Part shown: positions 8,374 through 17,208 of the stretch, in pieces | Layout of the letters: each line of letters begins with the position of its first letter | Numbering within the stretch: position 1 is the stretch's first letter | Assembly (NCBI GenBank): GCA_943912335.1 | Contig: CALTUD010000004.1 | Coordinates: 1-64,000 of the forward strand | Direction of reading: 5' to 3' | Length of the DNA stretch: 64,000 nucleotides | DNA from: an uncultured Acetobacteraceae bacterium | GTDB lineage: Bacteria > Pseudomonadota > Alphaproteobacteria > Acetobacterales > Acetobacteraceae | Program-made: the position numbers and the translations under genes | The notes under the pieces: generated by a model | What the model was told of the DNA's origin: nothing | What the model saw: only the letters and a program-made list of their open reading frames with translations | Database searches by the model: none

Positions 8374-9165
8374 CTAATCATAAAAGCCCGGCGCGTGTCT
8401 GAGGTTTGACCAGGCTTCGAGATCATGACCCGCGACCACGGTAGCGCCAACCTGCTCCGCGAGCGCGTGCAATGTGCGCACCGACCGCACCGTATCCACG
8501 GCAGATGCCATGAAGCCGGGGAGCGCCTTTTCGTTCCAGTGCTCCATCGTATAGACGGCATCGGCAGTCAGCAGGATTGGTCCGCTCTTGGGCAGCGTCA
8601 CGAGAAAGGATTGATGACCGATCGTGTGACCCGGCGTGAAAACCATCCGCAGCACCCCGTCGCCGAACAGGTCATAGTGATCGGTCGCGTCGCCCTCGAG
8701 AAAGTGCCAGCGAAGTCCAGGTCGATCGAAGTCCTTGCGCGCATAGGCACCAGCAGCGAACCAGTCTGGCGTGAAAGCATATTCATACTCACGCCGTTGA
8801 ACGATGTGCGTCGCATGGGGAAAGCGACCGATCGCGCCGGTATGATCGGAATGAAGGTGCGACAGAACAACGAACCGAACGTCTTGAGGGGGAATGCCAA
8901 GCGCTGCCAATTGCGCGACGCAGCCCTGGCTCGTCTCCATCACCGGCTTCTATGAGTCGATCGCTGCTCCCCAGTAGCCGTGAGGATCGGCCAATCCTTC
9001 AACAGCGAGCCCGCCGTCAATGACGACATGACCTTTAGGATGGGTCATGAAGAACCAAGGGATGGGGATTTCACAATCAGCCCCGTTTCCCTGGTTCATC
9101 TTGATGTCATGGACTTTGCACTGCTGAAGGCCCGACTGCAGCATGTAGAGTTTAACGTCGCTCAT
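8374..9165 (-). pseudogene. AttM/BlcC-type N-acyl homoserine lactonase interrupted by an in-frame TAG
   Basis: Reading the minus strand from the ATG at 9163-9165 gives a 263-codon metallo-beta-lactamase-fold lactonase close to AttM/BlcC of Agrobacterium (VKLYMLQSG..., NQGNGADCEIPIPWF at the start). A single TAG at 8950-8952 interrupts it after residue 71, and the same frame then continues (KPVMETSQGCVAQL) to the natural end (APGFYD) at 8374. The zinc motif HLHSDH and the later PGHTIGHQSF and GHD metal ligands all lie after the stop. One base change from a tyrosine codon would explain it. Either the gene is recently dead, or a downstream fragment starts at the GTG/ATG at 8938-8943. A LysR gene faces it. 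Confidence 0.85.
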
Positions 9166-9239
9166 AAACCGTCCTGACGATCGGAGAATGGAACAGGTCT
9201 CCGCCATCCAGAGGGTGAGCGGAGCCCATGGGTCATACT

Positions 9240-9256
9240 GGGACGACAACTGTCCC
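9240..9256. promoter_or_regulatory. Inverted repeat, probable LysR-type operator
   Basis: GGGAC, seven bases, GTCCC: a perfect 5-bp dyad in the 148-base gap between the divergent lactonase and lysR genes. LysR-type regulators bind short interrupted dyads of this geometry (T-N11-A type) in such gaps. The assignment is by position and symmetry only. Confidence 0.45.
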
Positions 9257-9313
9257 GATCAGTAGGTGGCTAAGACTGCTTTCATTTATCGGATGGACCG
9301 ATATATTCGCCGC

Positions 9314-10207
9314 ATGGATTATCTCGCGGCAATGCGGGTCTATGTGCGGGTCGTGGAGAGGGGCGGCATGTCGGCCGCTGCGCGCGATCTCGGCATCGGC
9401 CAGCCGTCGGTCAGCGAACGGATCGAACGTCTGGAAGCGCAGTTGGGCGCGCGCCTGCTCCGTCGCAACACGCGGACGATTTCAGTCACGGATACAGGGG
9501 CGGTGTTCTACGAGCGATGCAAGCTCGCCATCGAGGCTGCTGACGATGCCCTGGCAGGCGTACATGACGATATGCCGTTACGTGGCACGTTGCGGATCGC
9601 GGCGCCTCACGGCTTGGGCGAAATCATACTGCCGCCCATTCTTCTCGATCTCCGCAGACACCATCCCCAGCTCAAAATCGACCTGGTGCTCAACGACCGG
9701 GTTGTCGATCCGACGACGGAAGGTGTCGATATCTCGCTCCGGCTCGGAGATCGCGGTGAAGGCGGTTTCGTCGCGCGGAAGCTGGGCCATGTTTCTCGCG
9801 TACTGGTGGCATCGCCTGACTATCTCGACCGCCGCGGCGTGCCGACAACGCCTGCCGACCTCGTGGACCATCCCTTCGCCCGCGTGTCGGGCCTGTTCAA
9901 CAACAGCCGCGTTCCTTTGCAGACCGTGGATCGGCAGACAATGCACACACCAATCGACATCGCCTTGACCATGAGCCACTGGCGTCCATTACACGCCATA
10001 CTGCTCGGCGGCGGCGCAATCGGCGTGTTGCAGCAACCAGTCTGCCACGACGATCTGGCCGCCGGCCGGCTACGACAAATCCTGCCCCAATTCTGTGTGC
10101 CGGGCCTCGACCTGCATCTCATCTATCCAGCGAGCAAGCCAATCCCGCCACGGATTCGGACAATCGTATCATCGCTGGAAAAGAAGTTGCCTGTCCTACT
10201 CTCCTAA
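9314..10207 (+). CDS. LysR-family transcriptional regulator
   Basis: A 297-residue regulator. The N-terminal winged helix-turn-helix is clear (AMRVYVRVVERGGMSAAARD, then GIGQPSVSERIERLEAQLG, then LLRRNTRTISVTDTG). The effector domain follows from about residue 90 (LRGTLRIAAPHGLGEIILPP). The ATG at 9314 (MDYLAAM) matches the usual distance to the recognition helix; the frame opens 16 residues earlier. It is divergent from the lactonase pseudogene, with a dyad in the gap, so it probably regulated that gene. If the target is dead the regulator may now control only itself or act elsewhere. Confidence 0.9.
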   Translation: MDYLAAMRVYVRVVERGGMSAAARDLGIGQPSVSERIERLEAQLGARLLRRNTRTISVTDTGAVFYERCKLAIEAADDALAGVHDDMPLRGTLRIAAPHGLGEIILPPILLDLRRHHPQLKIDLVLNDRVVDPTTEGVDISLRLGDRGEGGFVARKLGHVSRVLVASPDYLDRRGVPTTPADLVDHPFARVSGLFNNSRVPLQTVDRQTMHTPIDIALTMSHWRPLHAILLGGGAIGVLQQPVCHDDLAAGRLRQILPQFCVPGLDLHLIYPASKPIPPRIRTIVSSLEKKLPVLLS

Positions 10208-10269
10208 AAAGTCAGCCAATCGAGCGCGTCGGGCCAAGCCAGCGTGAGGTGGGAATCACTCAACCGCAC

Positions 10270-11658
10270 TCACCCCAGCGCCCACCACAGCCCCGCCGTC
10301 GCCGCCAGCCCCCACACCGACACGATCGTCTGCAACACCGACCACATCAGAACGGTCTGCTTCAGGGACAAGCGGAAGAACTGGTTCACCATCCAGAACC
10401 CCGCATCGTTCACATGGCAGAAGAACACCGAGCCCGAACCGATCGCCAGCGCCACGAGCGCGCCATGGATCGTGCTCGCATGGCCCGACACCAGAAGCGG
10501 CGCCAGGAGACCGGCGGTGGCGCTGGTCGCCACGGTGGCCGATCCCGTCGCCTGGCGCAGCGCCACCGCCACCAGCCAGGCCAGCAGAAACAAGGGCATC
10601 CCGGACGCATCCGCGACACGCGCCACGGTCTGGCCGATCCCGGCCGACAGAAGCACGCCCTTCAAACCGCCCCCGGCGCCGATGGTCAGCAGCAGCACCG
10701 CCAAGGGCGGCAGCGCCCCGCTCAGGATGCGCCCCATCGTCGCGCGATCGCGCCCGAGCCCCCAGCCGAGCAGAACGATCCCCGTCACCAGCGCCAGAAG
10801 CAGCGCCATCACCGGCGATCCGAGCGCGATCAGCGTCCGGCCGAACGCCCCGCCCGGCGGCAGAAGCGTTTCCGCCGCACTCCGCCCCAGCATCAGCACC
10901 ACGGGCATCAGCATCACCAGCAAAGACACGCCCAGACCGGGCTGTCTGGCCGGCGACGTTCCGGCGACCGGCGCATGTCCCTCCGCCTGGGGCGTCGGCG
11001 GCAGAGCCAGGGCCCGCATCGACGGCAAGCGGCGCAGCAAAGCGGCATAAACCGGCCCGGCCAGGATCGCCGCCGGCACGGCCACCATGAAGCCGAGCGC
11101 CATGGTGGTGCCCAGATCGGCATGCAGCGTCGAGACGGCGATCAACGGCCCCGGATGCGGCGGCAGCAGCGCATGCAAGGCCGTCAGCCCCGCCAGAACC
11201 GGCACGGCGATGCTCACCACGGGCAGCCTCGTCCGACGCACCAGTTCGAACAGGATCGGCAGCAGGATCACCAGCCCGACTTCGAAGAACAACGGCAGCC
11301 CGACCAGCATCGCCGCCGTCACCAGGGCAGCAGGCAACAAGCGCGGCCGCGTCGCCACCGGGCGCAGCAGCGCTTCCACCAGTTGATGAGCGGCGCCGCT
11401 TTCCATCAGCACGCCGCCCAGCATCGCCCCCAGCGCCAGGATCAAGCCGATCTCGCCCAGAAGCGATCCCGCCCCGGCCTGGAACGCCTGCAGGATCGAC
11501 GGCACAGGCAGACCCACCGCCAGACCGAACCCCACCGTCGCGATCAGAATGGCGAGAAACGGCGTGATCCGGACCCAGGCGATCAGCACGACGATCAACA
11601 GAAGCGCGGCTGCGCAACAGGAAACAAGCGCGGTGTCGTGCGCGGTCCATCCGGTCAT
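10270..11658 (-). CDS. GntP-family gluconate:H+ symporter
   Basis: A 462-residue inner-membrane permease with about twelve hydrophobic segments. Motifs of the GntP family are present: GAMLGGVLMESGAAHQL, LPLFFEVGLVILLPI, LPPHPGP and the C-terminal VNDAGFWMVNQFF. The ATG at 11656-11658 begins just before the first membrane helix. The expected substrate is gluconate or a related sugar acid. It is divergent from zwf across 230 bases, and pairing a gluconate uptake gene with the entry enzyme of the pentose phosphate pathway makes metabolic sense. Exact substrate specificity within the family cannot be read from sequence. Confidence 0.92.
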   Translation of the reverse strand: MTGWTAHDTALVSCCAAALLLIVVLIAWVRITPFLAILIATVGFGLAVGLPVPSILQAFQAGAGSLLGEIGLILALGAMLGGVLMESGAAHQLVEALLRPVATRPRLLPAALVTAAMLVGLPLFFEVGLVILLPILFELVRRTRLPVVSIAVPVLAGLTALHALLPPHPGPLIAVSTLHADLGTTMALGFMVAVPAAILAGPVYAALLRRLPSMRALALPPTPQAEGHAPVAGTSPARQPGLGVSLLVMLMPVVLMLGRSAAETLLPPGGAFGRTLIALGSPVMALLLALVTGIVLLGWGLGRDRATMGRILSGALPPLAVLLLTIGAGGGLKGVLLSAGIGQTVARVADASGMPLFLLAWLVAVALRQATGSATVATSATAGLLAPLLVSGHASTIHGALVALAIGSGSVFFCHVNDAGFWMVNQFFRLSLKQTVLMWSVLQTIVSVWGLAATAGLWWALG

Positions 11659-11888
11659 GACGCGTCTCTCCACACCCGGTCGGGCCGCGCCGGCACGCCT
11701 GTCTCGGCGCTGATCCGGCCCCTTCGGGTTTGCGTAAAGGGACCGCGCGCGCCGGCAGGCCGCAAGCCCCGATCGGCGGCCGGGCAGGGGCCGAAACAGC
11801 CCTTCGGAGCGGTCACAAAAATGTGGGGGACGTATCCGGCTCTTCTGCGTTGCGATGCGAGCGACATCAACGGAGCAGGAGCATCCGC

Positions 11889-13433
11889 ATGGATCCGGTC
11901 GGCAAGGTTTCCTCGAACGAACGCGAAGACGAGCGCATCGCGCCCCCCGCCAGCAAGCCGGCGCCGCCCTGCACGCTGGTGATCTTCGGCGCCCATGGCG
12001 ACCTCACCAAGCGCCTTCTCACCCCGGCGCTCTACAATCTTCTGGGCGGCGGGCTGCTGGACAAGCAGTTCAAGGTGATCGGCGTCGACCGCGTGGACGG
12101 TTCCGACGAGAGCTGGCGCGAGGAACTCGGCCAGACGATGCAGGAATTCACCAAGGACCCGAACGCCGAATTCTACACGCCGCAGATCAACCAGGACTGG
12201 TGGGGCGATCTGTCCGGCCGGATGAGCTACTACAAGGCCGACTTCACCGATGTGAGCCAGCTCGAAGGGTTGAAAAGCAAGATCGACGGCAACGCCATCT
12301 TCTATCTCGCCGTCGCCGCCCGCTTCTTCGCCACCGTGGTCGAGAATCTCGGCAAGGCCGGCCTCACCAAGCAGACCGACGACGCCTTCCGACGCATCGT
12401 GGTGGAGAAGCCGTTCGGCTCCGATCTCCAGAGCGCCCGCGAGCTGAACGCCCGCCTGCTCGACGTGGTGGACGAAAGCCAGATCTACCGGATCGACCAT
12501 TTCCTCGGCAAGGAAACGGTCCAGAACATCCTCGCCATGCGCTTCGGCAACGGCATCATGGAGCCGCTCTGGCGGCGCCAGTTCATCGATTATGTCGAGA
12601 TCACCGCCGCCGAGACGGTCGGCGTGGAAGGCCGCGGCGCCTTCTACGAACCCACCGGCGCGCTGCGCGACATGGTGCCCAACCACCTATTCCAGCTTCT
12701 GGCCATGGTGGCGATGGAACCGCCGAACTCGTTCTCCGCCGAAACCGTGCGCACGGCCAAGGAACAGCTCTTCGAGGCGGTGCAGCCGGTCAAGCCGGAA
12801 AACGCCATTCGCGGCCAGTACACCGGAGGCAAGGTGCAGGGGCGCGATGTGAAGGCTTATCGCGACAGCCCCGGCGTCGATCCGCACAGCGATACCGAAA
12901 CCTATGTCGCGCTGAAGCTGGAGATCGAGAACTGGCGCTGGAGCGGCGTGCCGTTCTACATGCGCACCGGCAAATCCATGACCGGACGACGCACCGAAGT
13001 CGTGGTGCATTTCAAACCGGCGCCCTACGCCATGTTCGCCGATACCCCGGTGGACAAGCTCGCGCCCAACATCGTCACCCTCAACATCCAGCCGAGCCAG
13101 GGTTTGACCCTGGGTCTCAACGCCAAGATTCCCGGCCCGAAGATGGATCTGGCCGGCGTGCAGGTGAAGTTCCGTTACGAGGACGCGTTCAAGCTGACGC
13201 CCAATGTCGGCTACGAAACCCTGCTCTACGATTGCCTGACCGGCGACGCGACCCTGTTCCAGCGTGCCGACAACATCGAATCCGCCTGGAAGGTGGTCGA
13301 TCCGGCGCTGAAGAGCTGGGCCGCGGACAAGAACGGGCCGGAACTCTACGAAGCCGGCACCGCCGGGCCGAAGGGTGCGGAGGAATTGCTCGCGAAGAGC
13401 GGGCATAGCTGGCGCCCGCTCGACCACGGCTGA
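11889..13433 (+). CDS. zwf: Glucose-6-phosphate 1-dehydrogenase
   Basis: A 514-residue enzyme that oxidises glucose 6-phosphate to 6-phosphogluconolactone with NAD(P)+, the first step of the oxidative pentose phosphate and Entner-Doudoroff routes. It has the dinucleotide motif GAHGDLTKRLL, the EKPFGSD segment and the active-site signature RIDHFLGKETVQN with its catalytic histidine. The ATG at 11889 is preceded by GGAGCAGGAG. The 25-residue hydrophilic N-terminal extension before the nucleotide motif is normal. A strong hairpin follows directly at 13442. Confidence 0.97.
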   Translation: MDPVGKVSSNEREDERIAPPASKPAPPCTLVIFGAHGDLTKRLLTPALYNLLGGGLLDKQFKVIGVDRVDGSDESWREELGQTMQEFTKDPNAEFYTPQINQDWWGDLSGRMSYYKADFTDVSQLEGLKSKIDGNAIFYLAVAARFFATVVENLGKAGLTKQTDDAFRRIVVEKPFGSDLQSARELNARLLDVVDESQIYRIDHFLGKETVQNILAMRFGNGIMEPLWRRQFIDYVEITAAETVGVEGRGAFYEPTGALRDMVPNHLFQLLAMVAMEPPNSFSAETVRTAKEQLFEAVQPVKPENAIRGQYTGGKVQGRDVKAYRDSPGVDPHSDTETYVALKLEIENWRWSGVPFYMRTGKSMTGRRTEVVVHFKPAPYAMFADTPVDKLAPNIVTLNIQPSQGLTLGLNAKIPGPKMDLAGVQVKFRYEDAFKLTPNVGYETLLYDCLTGDATLFQRADNIESAWKVVDPALKSWAADKNGPELYEAGTAGPKGAEELLAKSGHSWRPLDHG

Positions 13434-13441
13434 CATGGTGG

Positions 13442-13463
13442 AGCCCGGCCGCAAGGCCGGGCT
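13442..13463. terminator. Hairpin between convergent zwf and 2OG oxygenase genes
   Basis: AGCCCGGCC, loop GCAA, GGCCGGGCT: a perfect 9-bp stem followed on the plus strand by TTTCC. It starts nine bases after the zwf stop and ends seven bases before the stop of the convergent gene, so it may serve both. The U-tract is short. Confidence 0.7.
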
Positions 13464-13469
13464 TTCCGG

Positions 13470-14102
13470 TCAGGCCGGCAGCAACCGCTTCATCACCGCC
13501 GAGATCTTATGGCGACGCAGCTCGTAGCGGGCCTTATTATCATTCGCCATGTAATTTAATTGGATGGCGTAGCGGCGACCGACGAAGGTCCGGTGACCAT
13601 GGAAGGTGGTCGGACCGTTCGGGAACACCAGCAGGGTCCCGTCCACGGGCGGCACCTCGACGGCGTAGTCCTCCAGATCGTCCGGGCCACGCAGCAGGCG
13701 CAGGCAGCCGTCCTTCTTCGCCCAATCGGCGCTGGCCGGGTTCAGATACAGCAGCACCGTCACCAGCTTCGCGGTGGAATCGGTGTGGATTTGGCCGTCC
13801 TTCTCCCGGGTGCGGCCGCGAACGGTCAGCATGGTCGGGCTGTCGGTCAGATCGAGGCCAAACTTGGCGGCGATATGCTGGCGAAGCTTCGGGCTCTCCA
13901 TCGCCGCGACCAGATCGCGCGCGGCGCCGCGGAGGCGCAGCGAGGAAGGGGGGAACGAGCCGCCGCTGCCCATTTCCGGCAGCGTCTCGATCACCGACGG
14001 CAGCACCGCGGCAGGCACGAAATTCGGCACGACGATGTGGGGAAAGGGATCCGTGGAAACCGGCGTGCGGTCCAGGGCGGCGTAATCGAGGCTGTCAGGC
14101 AT
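13470..14102 (-). CDS. 2-oxoglutarate/Fe(II)-dependent oxygenase (prolyl hydroxylase-like)
   Basis: A 210-residue double-stranded beta-helix oxygenase. The iron ligands are visible as HTDS (first His and Asp) and FHGHRTFVGRRYAIQLNY, which supplies the distal histidine and the arginine that binds 2-oxoglutarate. Between them, TVLLYLNPASADW and DGTLLVFPNGPTTFHG are the expected strands. The ATG at 14100-14102 is chosen; a TTG six codons upstream (14120) is the alternative. The substrate is unknown; related bacterial genes act on proteins or small molecules. It converges on zwf. Confidence 0.82.
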   Translation of the reverse strand: MPDSLDYAALDRTPVSTDPFPHIVVPNFVPAAVLPSVIETLPEMGSGGSFPPSSLRLRGAARDLVAAMESPKLRQHIAAKFGLDLTDSPTMLTVRGRTREKDGQIHTDSTAKLVTVLLYLNPASADWAKKDGCLRLLRGPDDLEDYAVEVPPVDGTLLVFPNGPTTFHGHRTFVGRRYAIQLNYMANDNKARYELRRHKISAVMKRLLPA

Positions 14103-14175
14103 CTCAACGGGTTCCGGCAATCGTGCCGCCTATAAGGTCCCGTTGCGGTTCATACGCAAGCGCAAACGAAGCGGA

Positions 14176-14457
14176 TCAGCCGCGAAGGGCGCGGCTCGGA
14201 CGCAGGATGGTGTTGGTGCCCATGTACTGCGCGCAGCCGATCTGGCCGTCGCAGCAGGGCAGCGGTGCATCCTGATCGGTCACCGTGCGCTTCTCGGCGT
14301 TGGGGAGATAGGCGGCCTTGCTGAGCAGGGTGCTGCGGCCCTCGCAGGTGAAATGCGGCTTCTCGACGGTCATCCGCAACTCGGCCGCGTGCGCGCTGGT
14401 CACGGCGACCGGCAGAACCATCAGGAACAGGGCGGACAGGGTGCTGATCTTGCGCAT
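14176..14457 (-). CDS. Small exported cysteine-containing protein
   Basis: A 93-residue protein with a clear signal peptide (MRKISTLSALFLMVLPVAV, cleavage near TSAHA-AE at about residue 24). The mature part of about 69 residues has four cysteines (HFTCEG, PLPCCDG, IGCAQY), suggesting disulfide bonds in the periplasm. I do not recognise the family. It stands alone between the oxygenase gene (same strand, start 43 bases downstream) and the divergent zapE. Confidence 0.75.
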   Translation of the reverse strand: MRKISTLSALFLMVLPVAVTSAHAAELRMTVEKPHFTCEGRSTLLSKAAYLPNAEKRTVTDQDAPLPCCDGQIGCAQYMGTNTILRPSRALRG

Positions 14458-14634
14458 GGCGGCTTTTTCCGGCCTCGAACATGAACTGCAGAAAGAACGG
14501 GCAAGCGATTGAGAAGGTTACATCGCTCGCGTTTCGTTGAACCCCGATCGCAATGGTTGCGGCGGCGTCGCACGGAGGCTTTTCCGCGATGCGGCATAAG
14601 CCATTGATCGGGCGCACGACTCTCTGTATCGGCG

Positions 14635-15774
14635 ATGAACATGTCCCAGACCGAAACCCTGCCCGACCTTCGTGGCCCGCTGCCGGCTTATCGCGAAAGA
14701 GTGCGGGACGGCGCGCTGGACGAGGACCCGGAACAGGTCCGGGCGGCCGAACGGCTGCAGCGCTTGTTCGAGGAACTGTCGCAGCCGGCGGCACCGTCCG
14801 GCGGATCGTTGTTCGGGCGGCTTTTGGGCCGAAAGGCGCCGCCCCGGCCGCGCGGCGTCTACCTTGTCGGGCAGGTCGGGCGCGGCAAATCCATGCTGAT
14901 GGATCTGTTCTTCGAGCTGGCGCCGGTGAGCGCCAAGCGGCGCATCCATTTTCATCGCTTCATGCAGGACGCGCATGCCAAGGTGCACGCGATGAAGCGG
15001 GCGGACCCGGGCCTGGCCGACCCGATCCCGGCTCTGGCCGACAGCATCACCGCCGAGGCGACCCTGCTGTGCTTCGACGAGTTCCAGGTCAACGACATCG
15101 CCGATGCGATGATCCTGGGCCGCTTGTTCGACGCCTTGTTCGCGCGCGGCGTGGTGATCGTCGCGACCTCGAACACCGTGCCGGACGATCTGTTCCAGAA
15201 CCGGCCCGGCGCCGATGCCTTCAAGCCGTTCATTGCCCGGATCAAGCAGGAGGTGGACACGATCCTGCTGGACAGCCCGCGCGACTACCGTCGCGGCGGC
15301 GCACGCGGGCTCGTGACCTGGCATGTTCCTGCGGACGGGCGGGCGGAGCGGGCGCTGGACGACGCTTTTCGCCGCCTGAGCGGCGGTCGCACCCCCACGG
15401 AGGAGGTTCTGACGGTGATGGGGCGTGCGGTGCGGGTGCCGATGGCGGCCGGCGACGTGGCCCGTTTCGACTTTGACGCACTTTGTGGTGCATGGCTGGG
15501 AGCGGGCGACTACCTGGCTCTGGCGAACCGGTTCGACGCTCTGGTTCTGGACGGCGTGCCGCGTCTGGGTCCGGAGAATTTCGACGTGGCGCGACGCTTT
15601 ATCGTGCTGGTGGATGCGCTCTACGAGGCCAAAACCAAGCTGATCGCCTCCGCCGCGGACCAGCCGGACCGGATCTACGAGCGCGGCGAAGGGGCGGTGG
15701 CGTTCGAGCGCACGGCCTCCCGTCTGGAGGAAATGCAGAGCGAAGCCTATCTCGGCGCCGAGCACATCGCCTGA
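14635..15774 (+). CDS. zapE: Cell division ATPase ZapE (AFG1 family)
   Basis: A 379-residue P-loop ATPase of the AFG1/ZapE family. Walker A is GQVGRGKSML (about residues 78-87). The family strand IHFHRFMQDAHAKVH follows, and Walker B is CFDEFQVNDIADA. The sensor segment VIVATSNTVPDDLF and the C-terminal ALYEAKTKLIASA are also typical. In bacteria ZapE associates with the Z-ring during constriction; the mitochondrial homologue helps quality control of respiratory proteins. The ATG at 14635 is used, with ATG 14641 as a near-equal alternative. zapE next to mdh is a common alphaproteobacterial arrangement. Confidence 0.93.
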   Translation: MNMSQTETLPDLRGPLPAYRERVRDGALDEDPEQVRAAERLQRLFEELSQPAAPSGGSLFGRLLGRKAPPRPRGVYLVGQVGRGKSMLMDLFFELAPVSAKRRIHFHRFMQDAHAKVHAMKRADPGLADPIPALADSITAEATLLCFDEFQVNDIADAMILGRLFDALFARGVVIVATSNTVPDDLFQNRPGADAFKPFIARIKQEVDTILLDSPRDYRRGGARGLVTWHVPADGRAERALDDAFRRLSGGRTPTEEVLTVMGRAVRVPMAAGDVARFDFDALCGAWLGAGDYLALANRFDALVLDGVPRLGPENFDVARRFIVLVDALYEAKTKLIASAADQPDRIYERGEGAVAFERTASRLEEMQSEAYLGAEHIA

Positions 15775-15919
15775 GGAACGCACCTCTGCCGGGCGTCTCG
15801 CGCGCCCGCACGCCCTTGCGGGGGGCGCGGGACGGGTCTAGCACGAGACGCCTTCCGGGGAGTTCCGGGTTTCTCCGGCGGGTTTCGGTTTTCCTTACCC
15901 GTCTCGGGGATTCGCTTAC

Positions 15920-16873
15920 ATGGCTCGCAACAAGATCGCCCTGGTTGGCGCCGGCAATATCGGCGGAACGCTGGCGCACCTGATCGGACTGAAGGAACTG
16001 GGCGACGTCGTCCTGTTCGACGTGTTCGGTGGTGTCGCGGCCGGCAAGGCGCTCGACATTGCCCAGTCCTCCCCCGTGGACGGGTTCGACTGCGCGCTGA
16101 CCGGCAGCTCGGACTACGCCGCCATCGCCGGCTCCGACGTGGTGATCGTCACCGCCGGCTTCCCGCGCATGCCCGGCATGTCGCGCGACGACCTGCTGAG
16201 CAAGAATGCCGAGGTCATCACCGCCGTCGCCGAGGGCATCAAGACCCACGCCCCGGACGCGTTCGTGATCGTCATCACCAACCCGCTCGACGTGATGGTC
16301 GCGGTGATGCAGGAGAAATCCGGCCTGCCGGCGCACAAGGTGGTCGGCATGGCCGGCGTGCTGGACAGCGCCCGCTTCCGCCTGTTCCTGGCCGACGAGT
16401 TCAAGGTGTCGGTGGAAGACGTCACCGCCTTCGTGCTGGGCGGCCATGGCGACACCATGGTGCCGCTGACCCGCTATTCCACCGTGGCCGGCGTGCCCGT
16501 GACCGATCTGATCAAGATGGGCTGGACCACCCAGGAGCGCATCGACGCGATCGTGCATCGCACCGCCAATGGCGGTGGCGAGATCGTGAAGCTGCTGGAG
16601 CGCGGTTCCGCGTTCTATGCGCCGGCGGCGTCCGCCGTGGCGATGGCGGAAAGCTTCCTGAAGGACAAGAAGCGCGTCCTGCCCTGCGCCGTGAAGCTGA
16701 ACGGCGAATACGGCCAGAGCGACTTCTATGTCGGCGTGCCGGTTGTGATCGGCGCCGGCGGCGTGGAGCGCGTGATGGAAGTGGAGTTCACGGCCGAGGA
16801 AAAGGCCGCGTTCGACAAGTCCTGCGATGCCGTGAAGAAGCTTCTGGCCGATTTCCGCGCGATCGGCGCCTGA
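15920..16873 (+). CDS. mdh: Malate dehydrogenase
   Basis: A 317-residue NAD-dependent enzyme converting malate to oxaloacetate, of the lactate dehydrogenase-like type found in alphaproteobacteria. It has the N-terminal IALVGAGNIGGTLAHL, the substrate arginine region FPRMPGMSRDDLL, the NPLDVMV segment and the active-site histidine in LGGHGDTMVPL. The start at 15920 directly precedes the nucleotide motif. It lies 145 bases after zapE and 335 bases before sucA. A weak hairpin (CCCCG-GCG-CGGGG-TTT, 16879-16894) just after the stop could end its transcript. Confidence 0.97.
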   Translation: MARNKIALVGAGNIGGTLAHLIGLKELGDVVLFDVFGGVAAGKALDIAQSSPVDGFDCALTGSSDYAAIAGSDVVIVTAGFPRMPGMSRDDLLSKNAEVITAVAEGIKTHAPDAFVIVITNPLDVMVAVMQEKSGLPAHKVVGMAGVLDSARFRLFLADEFKVSVEDVTAFVLGGHGDTMVPLTRYSTVAGVPVTDLIKMGWTTQERIDAIVHRTANGGGEIVKLLERGSAFYAPAASAVAMAESFLKDKKRVLPCAVKLNGEYGQSDFYVGVPVVIGAGGVERVMEVEFTAEEKAAFDKSCDAVKKLLADFRAIGA

Positions 16874-17208
16874 TCGGCCCCCGGCGCGGGGTTTCCGCGC
16901 GATGCCCCGCCCGGTTGGCCCGTGCTTTGCTAACCTCCGGCCCGGACTGTCCGGGTCGGAGGTCCGCCGCTTCGGCGAAGAGCGGCTGCGTTCATTGAAT
17001 CTTGATGGTTTTCGGCGAGCCTGGGGCGCACCACGTCGTTGGCGGACCGCAGCTCTGTTTTTTCACCACAAAAACGACGCACACCATGCGTTTAAAGCAT
17101 CCCTGATCACGCAGGGGGCCATTATGACGTGCGCCGTCAACGCGTTATCTGACCCAGAACGATAAGGTCCGCGCATTCGGGTGCGGCGGACCGACCAAGG
17201 AGAGCTCC
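16874..17208. other. mdh-sucA intergenic region with a strong hairpin
   Basis: 335 bases without a credible gene. A short GC stem (16879-16891, then TTT) may end mdh. A larger stem-loop lies at 16934-16962: arms CCTCCG/CGGAGG and CCCGG/CCGGG separated by a one-base mismatch, loop ACTGT, with no T-tract after it. It could be an attenuator or a structured leader. The region from about 17000 is comparatively A/T-rich and probably holds the sucA promoter, but I could not identify hexamers with confidence. Confidence 0.45.

Noticed and set aside
13560..14135. 191-codon plus-strand frame opposite the 2OG oxygenase
   Set aside because: The opposite strand has clear iron-binding motifs; this frame is its shadow.
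16934..16962. Strong hairpin as a terminator of mdh
   Set aside because: It is 60 bases after the stop and has no T-tract. It is kept only as an unexplained structure in the intergenic entry.
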